The notes below the pieces were generated by a model. The model saw nothing but the letters and a program-made list of their open reading frames with translations. It did no database searches and was not told the DNA's origin. The position numbers and the translations under genes are program-made. Shown in pieces: positions 1 through 7,898 of a stretch of 64,000 nt of DNA. The stretch comes from Leptospira fletcheri (GTDB lineage: Bacteria > Spirochaetota > Leptospiria > Leptospirales > Leptospiraceae): contig NZ_RQET01000003.1 in assembly GCF_004769195.1 (NCBI RefSeq), positions 1-64,000 on the forward strand. Direction: 5' to 3'. Positions within the stretch are counted from its first letter, which is position 1, and each line of letters starts with the position of its first letter.

Positions 1-2
1 AA

Positions 3-59
3 TCATTTTCTCTTTCAGAAGAAACTGGGGCCACCGGTTTTTCGATGACTGTCAGGTGA
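3..59 (+). CDS. 3' end of an unidentified upstream gene (partial)
   Basis: One plus-strand frame is open from the window edge to a TGA at 57-59 and would encode an 18-residue tail ending GFSMTVR. It stops about 65 bases before the DUF692 gene. Too little is visible to name a family, and chance openness cannot be excluded over so short a stretch. Confidence 0.2.
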   Translation, partial: SFSLSEETGATGFSMTVR

Positions 60-124
60 ATACTATCTCACCACACTTAAAGGGATGATTGGGTTTCCCT
101 TTCTTAGGCGAAGTGGAAGTGAGA

Positions 125-979
125 ATGCAAGGTCGTTTGGAAAAACCGGGATTGGAGCGAACTAGGAAGTCGCTCATAGGTGTGGGTTTGCGTTCGGAGC
201 ATTATCCGTATTTGAGGCAGAATAAACCGGAGAAGATCTCATGGTTCGAGGCCATTACGGAGAACTATATGGACTCCGAAGGAAAACCTTTGCTGATGCT
301 GGAAAATCTGAGAAAGGATTTTCCGGTGGCTCTGCACGGAGTCTCCTTATCCTTGTTAGGCGAAGAATTTCCGAACGAACGGTATATGGAACGATGGAAG
401 TCTTTGGTCCGTAGGATCGATCCGATGATCGTGTCCGACCATCTCTGCTGGACGGATCAGGGCGGTAGGTATCTGCACGATCTGCTTCCGTTTCCGTTTA
501 CGGAAGAATTTCAGAAACTTGCGATAGAACGGATCGGGAAAGTGCAGGATTTCCTGGGAAGAAAGATTTTGATCGAAAACGTGTCCACTTATCTTCGTTT
601 TCGCTCCGACCGGATGACAGAGTGGGAGTTTCTTTCCGGAGTACTTCAGGCATCCGGGTGCGGTTTACTTCTGGATTTAAATAACGTTTACGTAAATTCG
701 TTTAATCACGGCTTTTCCGCCTTGGAATTCCTAAACGGAATCCGTTGGGAAAGCGTGGAGCAGATCCATATCGCCGGATTTACGGATGCGGACGGGTTCC
801 TTTTCGATACGCATTCCAATCCGGTCGCGGCTCCTGTTTGGGATCTATTCCGATTCGCTCTTCCCCGGATTTCAAACGTACCGATTCTTTTGGAATGGGA
901 TGCGGAGATTCCCCCCTTTCCGACAGTCGAGGAAGAAGCGATGAAAGCCGCTTCCATTTTGGCAGAGGCGAAAGAATGA
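125..979 (+). CDS. bufB: DUF692 multinuclear non-heme iron oxidase (BufB-like)
   Basis: This DUF692/UPF0276 (MNIO) family protein has a TIM-barrel fold. The family uses an iron cluster to modify cysteines in small precursor peptides. Family landmarks are visible in order: GVGLRSEHYPYL near the N-terminus, ALHGVSLSLLG near residue 70, SDHLCW near 110, a central ENVSTYLRF, LLLDLNNVYVN, IHIAGF, DTHS and a late LLEWD. The ATG at 125 gives 284 residues, close to the family length; an in-frame TTG at 89 with AAAGGG upstream is an alternative. The stop overlaps the next gene's ATG (ATGA), so the two are translationally coupled. With the DUF2063 partner and the Cys-rich precursor encoded opposite, the assignment to a bufferin (copper-responsive RiPP) system is an inference from context. 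Confidence 0.88.
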   Translation: MQGRLEKPGLERTRKSLIGVGLRSEHYPYLRQNKPEKISWFEAITENYMDSEGKPLLMLENLRKDFPVALHGVSLSLLGEEFPNERYMERWKSLVRRIDPMIVSDHLCWTDQGGRYLHDLLPFPFTEEFQKLAIERIGKVQDFLGRKILIENVSTYLRFRSDRMTEWEFLSGVLQASGCGLLLDLNNVYVNSFNHGFSALEFLNGIRWESVEQIHIAGFTDADGFLFDTHSNPVAAPVWDLFRFALPRISNVPILLEWDAEIPPFPTVEEEAMKAASILAEAKE

Positions 980-1737
980 GCAATATCTTCGAGTTTAGAC
1001 GCAACTTTGCGGTATCCCTGCTCTCCGAAGGGTGGACGATAGAGTTGGATCCGGAGATTCTCCCGGCCGGAACCCTGGATTCCTTTTCCGCTTTGAACGT
1101 CTATTCGCTCGGATACGGCGCCAGGTTGACCGAGGCATTAGGGGAGACCTACGAAACCGTTTGGAGAGTTTTGGGAGACGAAACTTTCTTCGAGGCTTGC
1201 CAGGAATTTATAAAAAGGAACGACTCTAAGTCGTATAATCTATCCGATTATGGGAAGGAATTTCCTTCGTTTTTGGGGGCGTCCTTTCCCGAAATTCCCT
1301 TTGTGCGCGAACTCGCCGAGTTCGAGCGTATCATCGCTTTTCTGTTCCATCTGCCTCCCGTTTTTGCCGTGGACCTTACGGAAAAAATAGCCGGAAAGAG
1401 CCCCGGGGATCTTCGATTCGTATTTTCGGAATCCTGTATCTTTTTGCGGAACGAATTCTCCGTCCGCGAACTCTGGAAGAATAGAAACCTCGAATTCCAG
1501 GACTTGTCGAACGTGAAAGAAGAAGAACGTCTTCTCCTGGGTAAGAAAGGCGAGGAATTTAGGATCGAGAGCTTGAACGAATCCGAATGGGCATTAGGAA
1601 CGAAATTGAAAGAGGGAAAAACCCTCCTGGAAGCGTTAAACGAATCGGAATTTCTTCCGTCAGACGCGAACTTCGTGTCCGTTTTCGTCTCCAAACTCGT
1701 CCAAGGAGGGTTTATTCAGGATATTAGGATTTTTTAA
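976..1737 (+). CDS. bufC: DUF2063 partner protein of the MNIO enzyme (BufC-like)
   Basis: This 253-residue protein starts at the ATG that overlaps the DUF692 stop codon. The N-terminal 100 residues (FRRNFAVSLL, LNVYSLGYGARLTEALGETY, FLGASFPEIPFVRELAEFER) match the DUF2063 domain, which accompanies DUF692 enzymes and is thought to present the precursor peptide to the oxidase. The C-terminal half is less conserved and has no obvious motif. Its 3' end overlaps the 3' end of the convergent bufferin-precursor gene by 14 bases. No membrane segment or signal peptide is seen, consistent with a cytoplasmic partner. Confidence 0.8.
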   Translation: MSNIFEFRRNFAVSLLSEGWTIELDPEILPAGTLDSFSALNVYSLGYGARLTEALGETYETVWRVLGDETFFEACQEFIKRNDSKSYNLSDYGKEFPSFLGASFPEIPFVRELAEFERIIAFLFHLPPVFAVDLTEKIAGKSPGDLRFVFSESCIFLRNEFSVRELWKNRNLEFQDLSNVKEEERLLLGKKGEEFRIESLNESEWALGTKLKEGKTLLEALNESEFLPSDANFVSVFVSKLVQGGFIQDIRIF

Positions 1738-1984
1738 AGGTTCCTTTTTGGGCGTCGCATTCCTTTTTGGAAACGGAAATCCAGCCTTTTCCCTTACAGG
1801 AATTTTTGCCGGCACAGGAGTGATGTTTTCCGCCGCAGTCTCCTTTTCCTTTGCACGAATTGACTCCGTGGCATTCGCCCGTCGGCTCCGCACCGGATTT
1901 GCTTTTGTCTTCCGCTATGGCTCCGCTAGTGAGTAAGCCGGTAAGAGCTGCTCCGATCAATAACTGTTTCGTAATTTCGTTCAT
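1724..1984 (-). CDS. bufA2: Cys-rich periplasmic bufferin-type precursor (BufA2-like)
   Basis: This 86-residue protein has a signal peptide (KQLLIGAALTGLLTSGAIAED, cleavage near residue 24) followed by a Gly/Lys-rich mature region with six cysteines at 38, 44, 50, 57, 63 and 76. SCKGKG occurs twice, and the spacing C-X5-C-X5-C-X6-C-X5-C is regular. This layout is typical of BufA2-type metallophore precursors whose cysteines are modified by DUF692 enzymes and which bind copper in the periplasm. GGAG lies 7 bases before the ATG. It is convergent with the two enzyme genes rather than first in their operon, so expression of precursor and enzymes is uncoupled. The family call is firm; the metal bound is inferred. 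Confidence 0.82.
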   Translation of the reverse strand: MNEITKQLLIGAALTGLLTSGAIAEDKSKSGAEPTGECHGVNSCKGKGDCGGKHHSCAGKNSCKGKGWISVSKKECDAQKGTFKKS

Positions 1985-2183
1985 TTTAGTCTCCGTAGAT
2001 ACGTTGGATCGGACCGGTCGGTTTACGACGTTTCCCGATCAACCTTCATTTCGTAGGTTCGGAGAAATGGTTACAAGGAGCGGATTTATTTCAGCAAGAA
2101 AAAGGAGAAGAAGGAAAAAGGGAGAAAAAATCTCCGACGAAACGCCCTTGCGGACGTTTCGCGGATTCGGGCGTTGTTTCCGA

Positions 2184-2771
2184 TTATTCCGGAATCGCTT
2201 CTCCCTCGATACGGATAGAAACTTCCTCGCCGACCAGTACTCCGCCGGTTTCCAGAGTTTTATTCCAAGTCAGACCGAAATCTTTGCGGTTGATTTTGGT
2301 TTCCGCTTCGAAAGCAAGGTGGGTATTTCCCCAGGGGTCTTTCGCAGATCCGCCATATTTCACTTCCAGAACGACGGGTTTGGTGACTCCTTTGATGGTC
2401 AATTCTCCGGAGACTTTCGCGACTCCACCTTTCTTAACGGTTGCTTTCGCCGCTTTGAAAGTGATGGTTCCGAATTCGCCCGCGTCGAAAAAGTCTTTGC
2501 CTTTCAGGTGCTTGTCACGATCCGCATCGTTCGTAGAAACGGACCCGGTTTGGATCGTAACATCCAGTGCGGAAAGCGAGTTGGTTTTTTCGTCAAACGC
2601 GAATTTGCCGGAGAATTCCTTAAAGGTTCCCGGTACATTGGAGATCGCTAGGTGTTTTACCTTAAAGCCTACGGAAGTGTGGGCTGTGTCCAATTTATAG
2701 TTCGCGGCTTGTAAGCTCCCGAGGGCCAAAACGGCTAGGAGCAGGGAGAGGATGGTATATTTTTTGCTCAT
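2184..2771 (-). CDS. YceI-family periplasmic lipid-binding-fold protein
   Basis: This is a full-length YceI domain preceded by a signal peptide (MSKKYTILSLLLAVLALGSLQA). Family landmarks include NYKLDTAHTSVGFKVKHL at the mature N-terminus, GTFKEFSGKFAFDE, DKHLKGKDFFDAGEFG, the GELTIKGVTKPVVLEV strand and a C-terminal DFGLTWNKTLETGGVLVGEEV. YceI proteins are lipocalin-like beta-barrels that bind isoprenoid-type lipids in the periplasm. The ORF extends six codons further upstream, but an AGGTG placed 6 bases before the ATG at 2771 favours this start. The gene is monocistronic, about 200 bases upstream (in its own direction) of the bufferin precursor. Its physiological ligand cannot be read from sequence. 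Confidence 0.9.
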   Translation of the reverse strand: MSKKYTILSLLLAVLALGSLQAANYKLDTAHTSVGFKVKHLAISNVPGTFKEFSGKFAFDEKTNSLSALDVTIQTGSVSTNDADRDKHLKGKDFFDAGEFGTITFKAAKATVKKGGVAKVSGELTIKGVTKPVVLEVKYGGSAKDPWGNTHLAFEAETKINRKDFGLTWNKTLETGGVLVGEEVSIRIEGEAIPE

Positions 2772-3006
2772 TCGATTCACCTGAGTCATAGTGTTGATTT
2801 GGATAGTTCATCTTGTAATAGTTTAAACTACAAGTATTTTTCTAAAAATCCTCTCGGAGAAATGAATTTATTTTTTTCCCTTTGAAGGGAATCGTCCCGT
2901 TCGGAATCCTCGATTCCGGTTTTTGGTGGATGAGGAACGATCCAAGTCGCATATTGTTTCCGGGTTCTTTCGCTTTCCGTATATTGCCGAAAGAACGGAG
3001 GTTTTA

Positions 3007-4578
3007 GTGGATCAGGATCGGGACCGCAAACGGGAGCTTCTTTCTTTTTTTCTATTTTCCGTTTGTTATGCGACTTTACTTTCCTTCCTAAAACCTTGGG
3101 AAGGTTTCTTTTCCGATCCATTGCTGAAGATCCACGAGTCGGTCTCTCTGGTCACTTCCGGCTTCCGGTCCGAGACTCTTACTTATCCGGGGCGCTCGCT
3201 GGATGAAGACTTCGATTTTTTCCTGTGGAAGGAAAAGTTCGTTTATCGGACTCGAGACGGGGTGGGAGGGGTTTTTCCCGTCTTCCTTTCGATACTATAT
3301 TCGCCTTTTGCGATCCTGAAAGCGTATTTCCTTCTTCCTTTTTTCGGAATGATTTTCCATCTGGGTTCCGCTTGGATTTTGAGAAGGTCCTGGAATTTAC
3401 CTTGGTTTTGGATCGTATTCGCCTTTTTCGGGACTTTCGTTTTCCTGATGGGTCCGGAGGCTTCCGAACATCCCATTCTCCTTTTTCTTTCTCTGGCGGG
3501 TTTTACCGGACTTTTTCGAGAAGGAAATGCGGAGCGGATTTTGGGAGGCGTTGCCATAGGTTTGGCGGTATGGCTGCGTTTGGAAGCTCTCCTGTTGTTC
3601 GCGTCCCTCTGGTTGGCAGGGGCTTTGATTCATCGTAAGGAATGGGTCCCCCGGTCTTTTTTGTTTTCCTTATCCTTTTCGATCGTTTCCATAGTATTAT
3701 TTATTTTTAATATCCTGGATTACGAAAATGTCTTCGGCCCGCGTTTCTCGGAAAATTTCGGGGGAGTGGCGGAGGACACGATAGGCTCGCGGGTCTGGGA
3801 CATACTCGTAGGTTCTTATCGGATGCCGGGTTATTTTCTATATTTGCCGATTTCCGTCGTACTCTTTTGGAAAGGGTTCCGTCTATGGAAAGGCTGGGAG
3901 GATTCCTTTCGGATCCTGCTTCTCGCCGTCCCGATCTTTCTACCCTTCGTCGCCTTGTCCTCTCCGAATAACGGGATTTCGAATTGGGGTCCGAGGTATT
4001 TGGGTCTTTCCCTCTTTCCACTAACGATCCTTTTACAAAGAGTTTGGGAAGGAAGCGGATGGAAGATCCTGAAGGTGAGAGGATTTGCCAACGGTTTTGC
4101 CTCGTTGCTGTTACTCTATTCTTTCGGGGTCACGCTTGCGGGAGCTCTAGTATATAAGACTAGTTTGGTACAAATCCGGGAAACGAGATCCGTTTGGCTC
4201 GGGCAGAGGGCGGAAGTGCTGATTTTTTCCGATCCGGTGCTTTGCAACTCCATCGGTACGGAATATTTTCGAAAAACGGTTTTCTGCGCCTCGAATCAGA
4301 TTTCGGAGGATCGGATCGAGTCCCTTTTAAAAGATATATCCGCGAAGTTTGCCGGTAAGAGGTTGGGTTTTATAGGCTACGGAGACGAGGCCTACGCTAT
4401 GGTTTCGAAAAAAGAAGAAGAAGTCACCTCGGATGCGAAACTTAAAAAATATCTGAATTCCATTTTATCCGGAAGAGAAAAGCGGGACTTCTGGATCCGG
4501 TCTTTTCGTTCCAGATTCAAAGACGAAATCGTGAGGAACAAAAAGGCTTGGGAATATCGCGAATACGAAATTCAGTGA
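3007..4578 (+). CDS. multi-pass membrane glycosyltransferase-like protein
   Basis: This polytopic protein of about 523 residues resembles the leptospiral LA_3751/LA_3752-type putative glycosyltransferases, a GT-C-like architecture. About ten hydrophobic segments are visible (such as LLSFFLFSVCYATLLSFL, WFWIVFAFFGTFVFLMG, SFLFSLSFSIVSIVLFIF, LLLAVPIFLPFVAL), with an extended soluble C-terminal tail of about 150 residues. The open frame begins at a TTG at 2923, but GGAGG ends 5 bases before the GTG at 3007, so I place the start there. Substrate and donor are unknown. It is transcribed towards the GT2 gene, with only 21 bases between their stops, suggesting a shared envelope-glycan theme. Confidence 0.7.
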   Translation: MDQDRDRKRELLSFFLFSVCYATLLSFLKPWEGFFSDPLLKIHESVSLVTSGFRSETLTYPGRSLDEDFDFFLWKEKFVYRTRDGVGGVFPVFLSILYSPFAILKAYFLLPFFGMIFHLGSAWILRRSWNLPWFWIVFAFFGTFVFLMGPEASEHPILLFLSLAGFTGLFREGNAERILGGVAIGLAVWLRLEALLLFASLWLAGALIHRKEWVPRSFLFSLSFSIVSIVLFIFNILDYENVFGPRFSENFGGVAEDTIGSRVWDILVGSYRMPGYFLYLPISVVLFWKGFRLWKGWEDSFRILLLAVPIFLPFVALSSPNNGISNWGPRYLGLSLFPLTILLQRVWEGSGWKILKVRGFANGFASLLLLYSFGVTLAGALVYKTSLVQIRETRSVWLGQRAEVLIFSDPVLCNSIGTEYFRKTVFCASNQISEDRIESLLKDISAKFAGKRLGFIGYGDEAYAMVSKKEEEVTSDAKLKKYLNSILSGREKRDFWIRSFRSRFKDEIVRNKKAWEYREYEIQ

Positions 4579-4599
4579 TCCGAGCTGTGTTCTGTTCGT

Positions 4600-5295
4600 T
4601 TATCCGAAAAGATTATACCGGATGATGCAATAGATGGCTCGGAATCCGTCCTTCCACCCGATCTTTTTTCCTTCCGCGTAGGTTCGGCCGTAATAGGAAA
4701 TGCCTACTTCGTAGATGCGGATGCCGGGAATCTTCGCGATTTTGGCCGTGATTTCCGGCTCGAAACCGAAGCGATCCTCTTTGATTCGGATTCCTTGGAT
4801 GATTTCCCTCCGGAATGCCTTGTAACAGGTTTCCATGTCCGTGAGATTGATGTTCGTAAACATATTGGAGAGAGTGGTCAACAATAGATTTCCTAGTCTG
4901 TGCCAGTAATAAACGACGCGATGGGGGTGGTTTCCCATGAACCTGCTTCCGAATACCACGTCCGCTTTGCCTTTATAAATCGGATCCACTACCGTAGGGA
5001 TTTCGAAGGGATCGTATTCCAGATCGGCATCCTGCACGATCACGATATCTCCGGTGGCGGCTTGGAATCCCGTCCTAAGTGCGGCGCCTTTCCCTTGGTT
5101 TTTTTCGTGGAGAACCAATCGGTCGTAGAGTTTTTTGAACGCCGGGGTCCGGAGCAATTCGCGGGTGCCATCCGTGGAAAAGTCGTCGACAACGATGATT
5201 TCCTTGGCCTTGAACGGGACCTTTCGGACCGTTTCCAGAATGTTTTTTATGGTCTGTTTTTCGTTATAACAGGGAATGACGATGGATAGTTTCAT
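4600..5295 (-). CDS. GT2-family glycosyltransferase (DPM1/polyprenyl-phosphate sugar transferase-like)
   Basis: This 231-residue GT-A enzyme has the family-2 signature from residue 1: [39 protein letters not shown] and the metal-binding QDADLEYDP. It also has the FGSRFMG element common in dolichyl/undecaprenyl-phosphate glycosyltransferases, plus [11 protein letters not shown] and [14 protein letters not shown] further on. There are no C-terminal membrane helices, so it resembles soluble DPM1-type enzymes that load a nucleotide sugar onto a lipid phosphate. It is the last gene of a three-gene operon and overlaps the preceding gene by 4 bases (ATGA). The sugar and acceptor are not determinable. 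Confidence 0.88.
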   Translation of the reverse strand: MKLSIVIPCYNEKQTIKNILETVRKVPFKAKEIIVVDDFSTDGTRELLRTPAFKKLYDRLVLHEKNQGKGAALRTGFQAATGDIVIVQDADLEYDPFEIPTVVDPIYKGKADVVFGSRFMGNHPHRVVYYWHRLGNLLLTTLSNMFTNINLTDMETCYKAFRREIIQGIRIKEDRFGFEPEITAKIAKIPGIRIYEVGISYYGRTYAEGKKIGWKDGFRAIYCIIRYNLFG

Positions 5296-6086
5296 TTTGA
5301 ATCCAAGCCGACCAGTTCATTCATTCGAAAATCCCGAATGATGTTTTCGACCCGGACTATTATTTTTTCCAATGCGATACCGAAAAGTACATTCTTGTAG
5401 GTCTCGGCCGCTTTCGGAAATTCCCGGTCGGAGACCTGAACGGTCATCCGATCGCTTACCCGATTTTTTTCGATGCAATCCTGGATATTCCGAATCAGTT
5501 TCGCCAGGGAAAGACAGACCTCTTTCAGAATGTTTTGCGAGTCCCTTTCCATAGCGGATTGGTTCCCGTTCGCGTCCAACAAGGCTTTGATATGTTCGGC
5601 GATTCTGAGTGAAGGCAGCCCTCTTTTCGAGATTCCGATTCTTTCGATGACGGAAAGGGAATCCTGAAAGGAAGAATACTCTGGAGTTCCGCGAAAGATA
5701 TGGATCAGAACGGGATATTCCGTTTCGGCAAAATTAGTCATCGCTCCGTAAAAATAACGCATCTCCGTTCTGGCTAGAGGATGAAAATCGATTCTGGGGT
5801 ATTTGGAAAGTTTCTCCTCCTGCTCGTCCAGAATCCGATTCAAAGTCTCCCCTTTGGCAGCGTTCTTCCTTTCCACGAGTTCCCGGTGCTTTGCCTTGAC
5901 CTTCTCCAAAAAAGACACTTCGTCCTGCAGGAATTTTTCCAGATTTCCCTTATGCTTCAAGGTTTGGATGTACCTGTCTTCGAAACCTTTGTTATCGAAA
6001 AGTTTCGGACTTTGCTGGGCCCCCTCCCGGTATTCGGAGCGGATCTTTTCCACGATTTTTTTAAGTTCTTCGTCTGTCAGAGGCAT
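5292..6086 (-). CDS. conserved hypothetical helical protein
   Basis: I do not recognise a named family. The 264-residue product is charged and largely helical, without a signal peptide or membrane segments. An N-terminal region ([36 protein letters not shown]) is coiled-coil-like, a middle region contains [19 protein letters not shown], and the C-terminal helix reads [19 protein letters not shown]. It lies 11 bases downstream of the 366-residue gene and overlaps the GT2 gene by 4 bases, so the three are probably one transcript. A cytoplasmic structural or regulatory role is possible but not shown. Confidence 0.75.
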   Translation of the reverse strand: MPLTDEELKKIVEKIRSEYREGAQQSPKLFDNKGFEDRYIQTLKHKGNLEKFLQDEVSFLEKVKAKHRELVERKNAAKGETLNRILDEQEEKLSKYPRIDFHPLARTEMRYFYGAMTNFAETEYPVLIHIFRGTPEYSSFQDSLSVIERIGISKRGLPSLRIAEHIKALLDANGNQSAMERDSQNILKEVCLSLAKLIRNIQDCIEKNRVSDRMTVQVSDREFPKAAETYKNVLFGIALEKIIVRVENIIRDFRMNELVGLDSK

Positions 6087-6097
6087 GTTGGAAGGTT

Positions 6098-7198
6098 CTA
6101 CCCTTCATGATCGACCCATTTTTGCAAGGACATAAGCGTCGCGCCTATATCCTCGGAGCAATATAATAAAGCGCTGCGAGCGTCCTTGAACATCTGCTGG
6201 TGGTTGTAGGCGATCTGCTTCAAATGGTTCTCGTTTTTGGTATTCAGCACGTTTAAGGTGTCTAGAACCATTTTCTTCAATTTTTTGGAGAGAGAAAGTA
6301 GCATTTCCTGCATTTCCCATCGTATGACCAGTTGTAGCTTTTCGAAGTCGTTCGTTTTTGACTGTAAGATCTGTTTTTTAGAGGACTCGTATTTTGCGGT
6401 ATAGTACGTGATCGATCTGGGAAAAGAAGTCAATTCCTTATGATAGTTCAGTATCTTGTCCAATTTTTGGAAAAACTCCAGGTCGTACTCTCTGTTCAGG
6501 TTCCCTACGATATTCTTATTCTCGGATGGATCGCCGGTAGCTTCGAAGATTTTGGAACTCCGGATATTGTTCAAAACGGATTCGATTCTTTCTTTGATCC
6601 GTTGGAATTCGGACAATTTCCCCTCTATGAAGCCGGCTTCCCTGTTATAATTTCTGTCTTCCGGATCGATGAAAGAAGGAGTTTCATCCTGCTTGTTTTC
6701 GATGTGATTTTCTATAATGTTTAAATCGACTTTCGAGAGATCGAATCGGTCAAGATTTGCCGGAACTATTTTGGGGGTCTGTTCCGGAGAATCTTTTTTA
6801 GCGGGAGCGGTATCGGCTCCCGGTTCGGAGAGAGCCTTTTCCGAGTTTGCGGCGGGAATCTGTTCTTCCGTATTGGTTTTTTCCGCAAGCGATTCCATCC
6901 ACTCCGGACTCTTGTCTTTGGTGTTCTTTAATAGGGCGGAGAGTTTTCCCAGATCTAAAGGAGCCCTTTTGCCCGGCTGCTTTGCTCTGGGTTTCTGGTA
7001 AGGAAGAGCATCCGAGGCTTTTTGGAGAGCGATCCTTACGAGTTCAGCCTTACGACTTTCCTTATTAAAACGGACAGCATATCTGTTGCCGAAACGATCG
7101 ATGTATTTTACCCCGAGTTGGGATACGGAGAGCTTGTTCGGATCGATTTCACCGATGGAATTGACAACTATGTACTGAGACTCTTGCCTGGAAATCAT
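6098..7198 (-). CDS. conserved hypothetical helical protein, first gene of operon
   Basis: The open frame runs back to 7744, but that stretch lies antisense to rpsT and has no protein character. The ATG at 7198 (MISRQESQYIVV), preceded by AAGAGAG, gives a credible 366-residue protein. Residues 1-75 form a small basic domain (GVKYIDRFGNRYAVRFNKES). Residues 80-180 are Pro/Ala/Lys-rich and probably unstructured. The C-terminal half is helical with heptad-like runs (ERIESVLNNIRSSK, MQEMLLSLSKKLKKMVLD). No domain is recognised. It diverges from rpsT across about 300 bases and heads an operon with the 264-residue gene and a GT2 enzyme. Confidence 0.72.
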   Translation of the reverse strand: MISRQESQYIVVNSIGEIDPNKLSVSQLGVKYIDRFGNRYAVRFNKESRKAELVRIALQKASDALPYQKPRAKQPGKRAPLDLGKLSALLKNTKDKSPEWMESLAEKTNTEEQIPAANSEKALSEPGADTAPAKKDSPEQTPKIVPANLDRFDLSKVDLNIIENHIENKQDETPSFIDPEDRNYNREAGFIEGKLSEFQRIKERIESVLNNIRSSKIFEATGDPSENKNIVGNLNREYDLEFFQKLDKILNYHKELTSFPRSITYYTAKYESSKKQILQSKTNDFEKLQLVIRWEMQEMLLSLSKKLKKMVLDTLNVLNTKNENHLKQIAYNHQQMFKDARSALLYCSEDIGATLMSLQKWVDHEG

Positions 7199-7496
7199 TG
7201 TCGTTTCGCTCTCTTTTACAATTGAGTGTATCTGACGAGAGGAAGAGGAATAAAAAAACGGAAGAGTTTCATTTGATTCCTTTTTTAAATTTTTTGAGCC
7301 GTTTTTATTGGGAATCATCCGGAAAAAATTTCTTTCCGAAACCGTATTTTCGGGAATGCGTACCGAAGGCTCCCACCTGGCAAAGGACCGACCTATGTCT
7401 CTTTTCAGGAGGGAAAAGAATCTTAAAAAAACCGAATTGACACATAGGGAAGGTACGAAAATCTGGATAGTATCCCTTGATAGGAAGGTTCCATCC

Positions 7497-7772
7497 TTGG
7501 CGAATATAAAATCTTCAGAAAAAGATATCCGTAGGACGAAGCGCAGAAATGCCGCGAATTCCCAAAATCGGAACCGCCTTAGGACCCAAGCAAAAAAGAT
7601 CCTGAAGGCGATCCAAGATGGTGAAAAAGAGTCGCTGAAAGGTCTGTACAGCGAATATGCTTCCCTTCTGGACAAAGCAGCCAATACCAACCTCATCCAC
7701 TCTAAAAACGCGGATCGTAAAAAGAGCAGGATGGCACTGCGCATTCATCGCCAAGCAGCAGCAGGCGTATAA
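7497..7772 (+). CDS. rpsT: 30S ribosomal protein S20
   Basis: The 91-residue basic protein matches S20 throughout: ANIKSSEKDIRRTKRRNAAN, KSRLRT-like QNRNRLRTQAKKIL and the conserved C-terminal HSKNADRKKSRMALRIHR. S20 binds 16S rRNA early in 30S assembly. The open frame extends upstream to 7308, but that part is unlike S20. The only start giving the family N-terminus is TTG at 7497, preceded by AGGAAGG with 8-base spacing. A UUG start is also used by E. coli rpsT, where it takes part in autogenous control. A TTGACA at 7437 has no good -10 partner at normal spacing. A tRNA-Val gene follows 16 bases downstream. Confidence 0.96.
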   Translation: MANIKSSEKDIRRTKRRNAANSQNRNRLRTQAKKILKAIQDGEKESLKGLYSEYASLLDKAANTNLIHSKNADRKKSRMALRIHRQAAAGV

Positions 7773-7788
7773 AAACCGTTTTCATAAC

Positions 7789-7861
<73 letters not shown>

Positions 7862-7898
7862 TGTCATTTTTTTATTTCAAGAGATTCATCCCGGAACC

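Noticed and set aside
7437..7473. TTGACA as the -35 box of an rpsT promoter
   Set aside because: The only -10-like hexamer (TAGTAT at 7468) is 25 bases away, too far for a sigma-70 promoter.
7199..7744. N-terminal extension of the minus-strand hypothetical ORF up to 7744
   Set aside because: It runs antisense through rpsT and is rich in Arg/Phe/Ser with no domain character; the ATG at 7198 is the better start.
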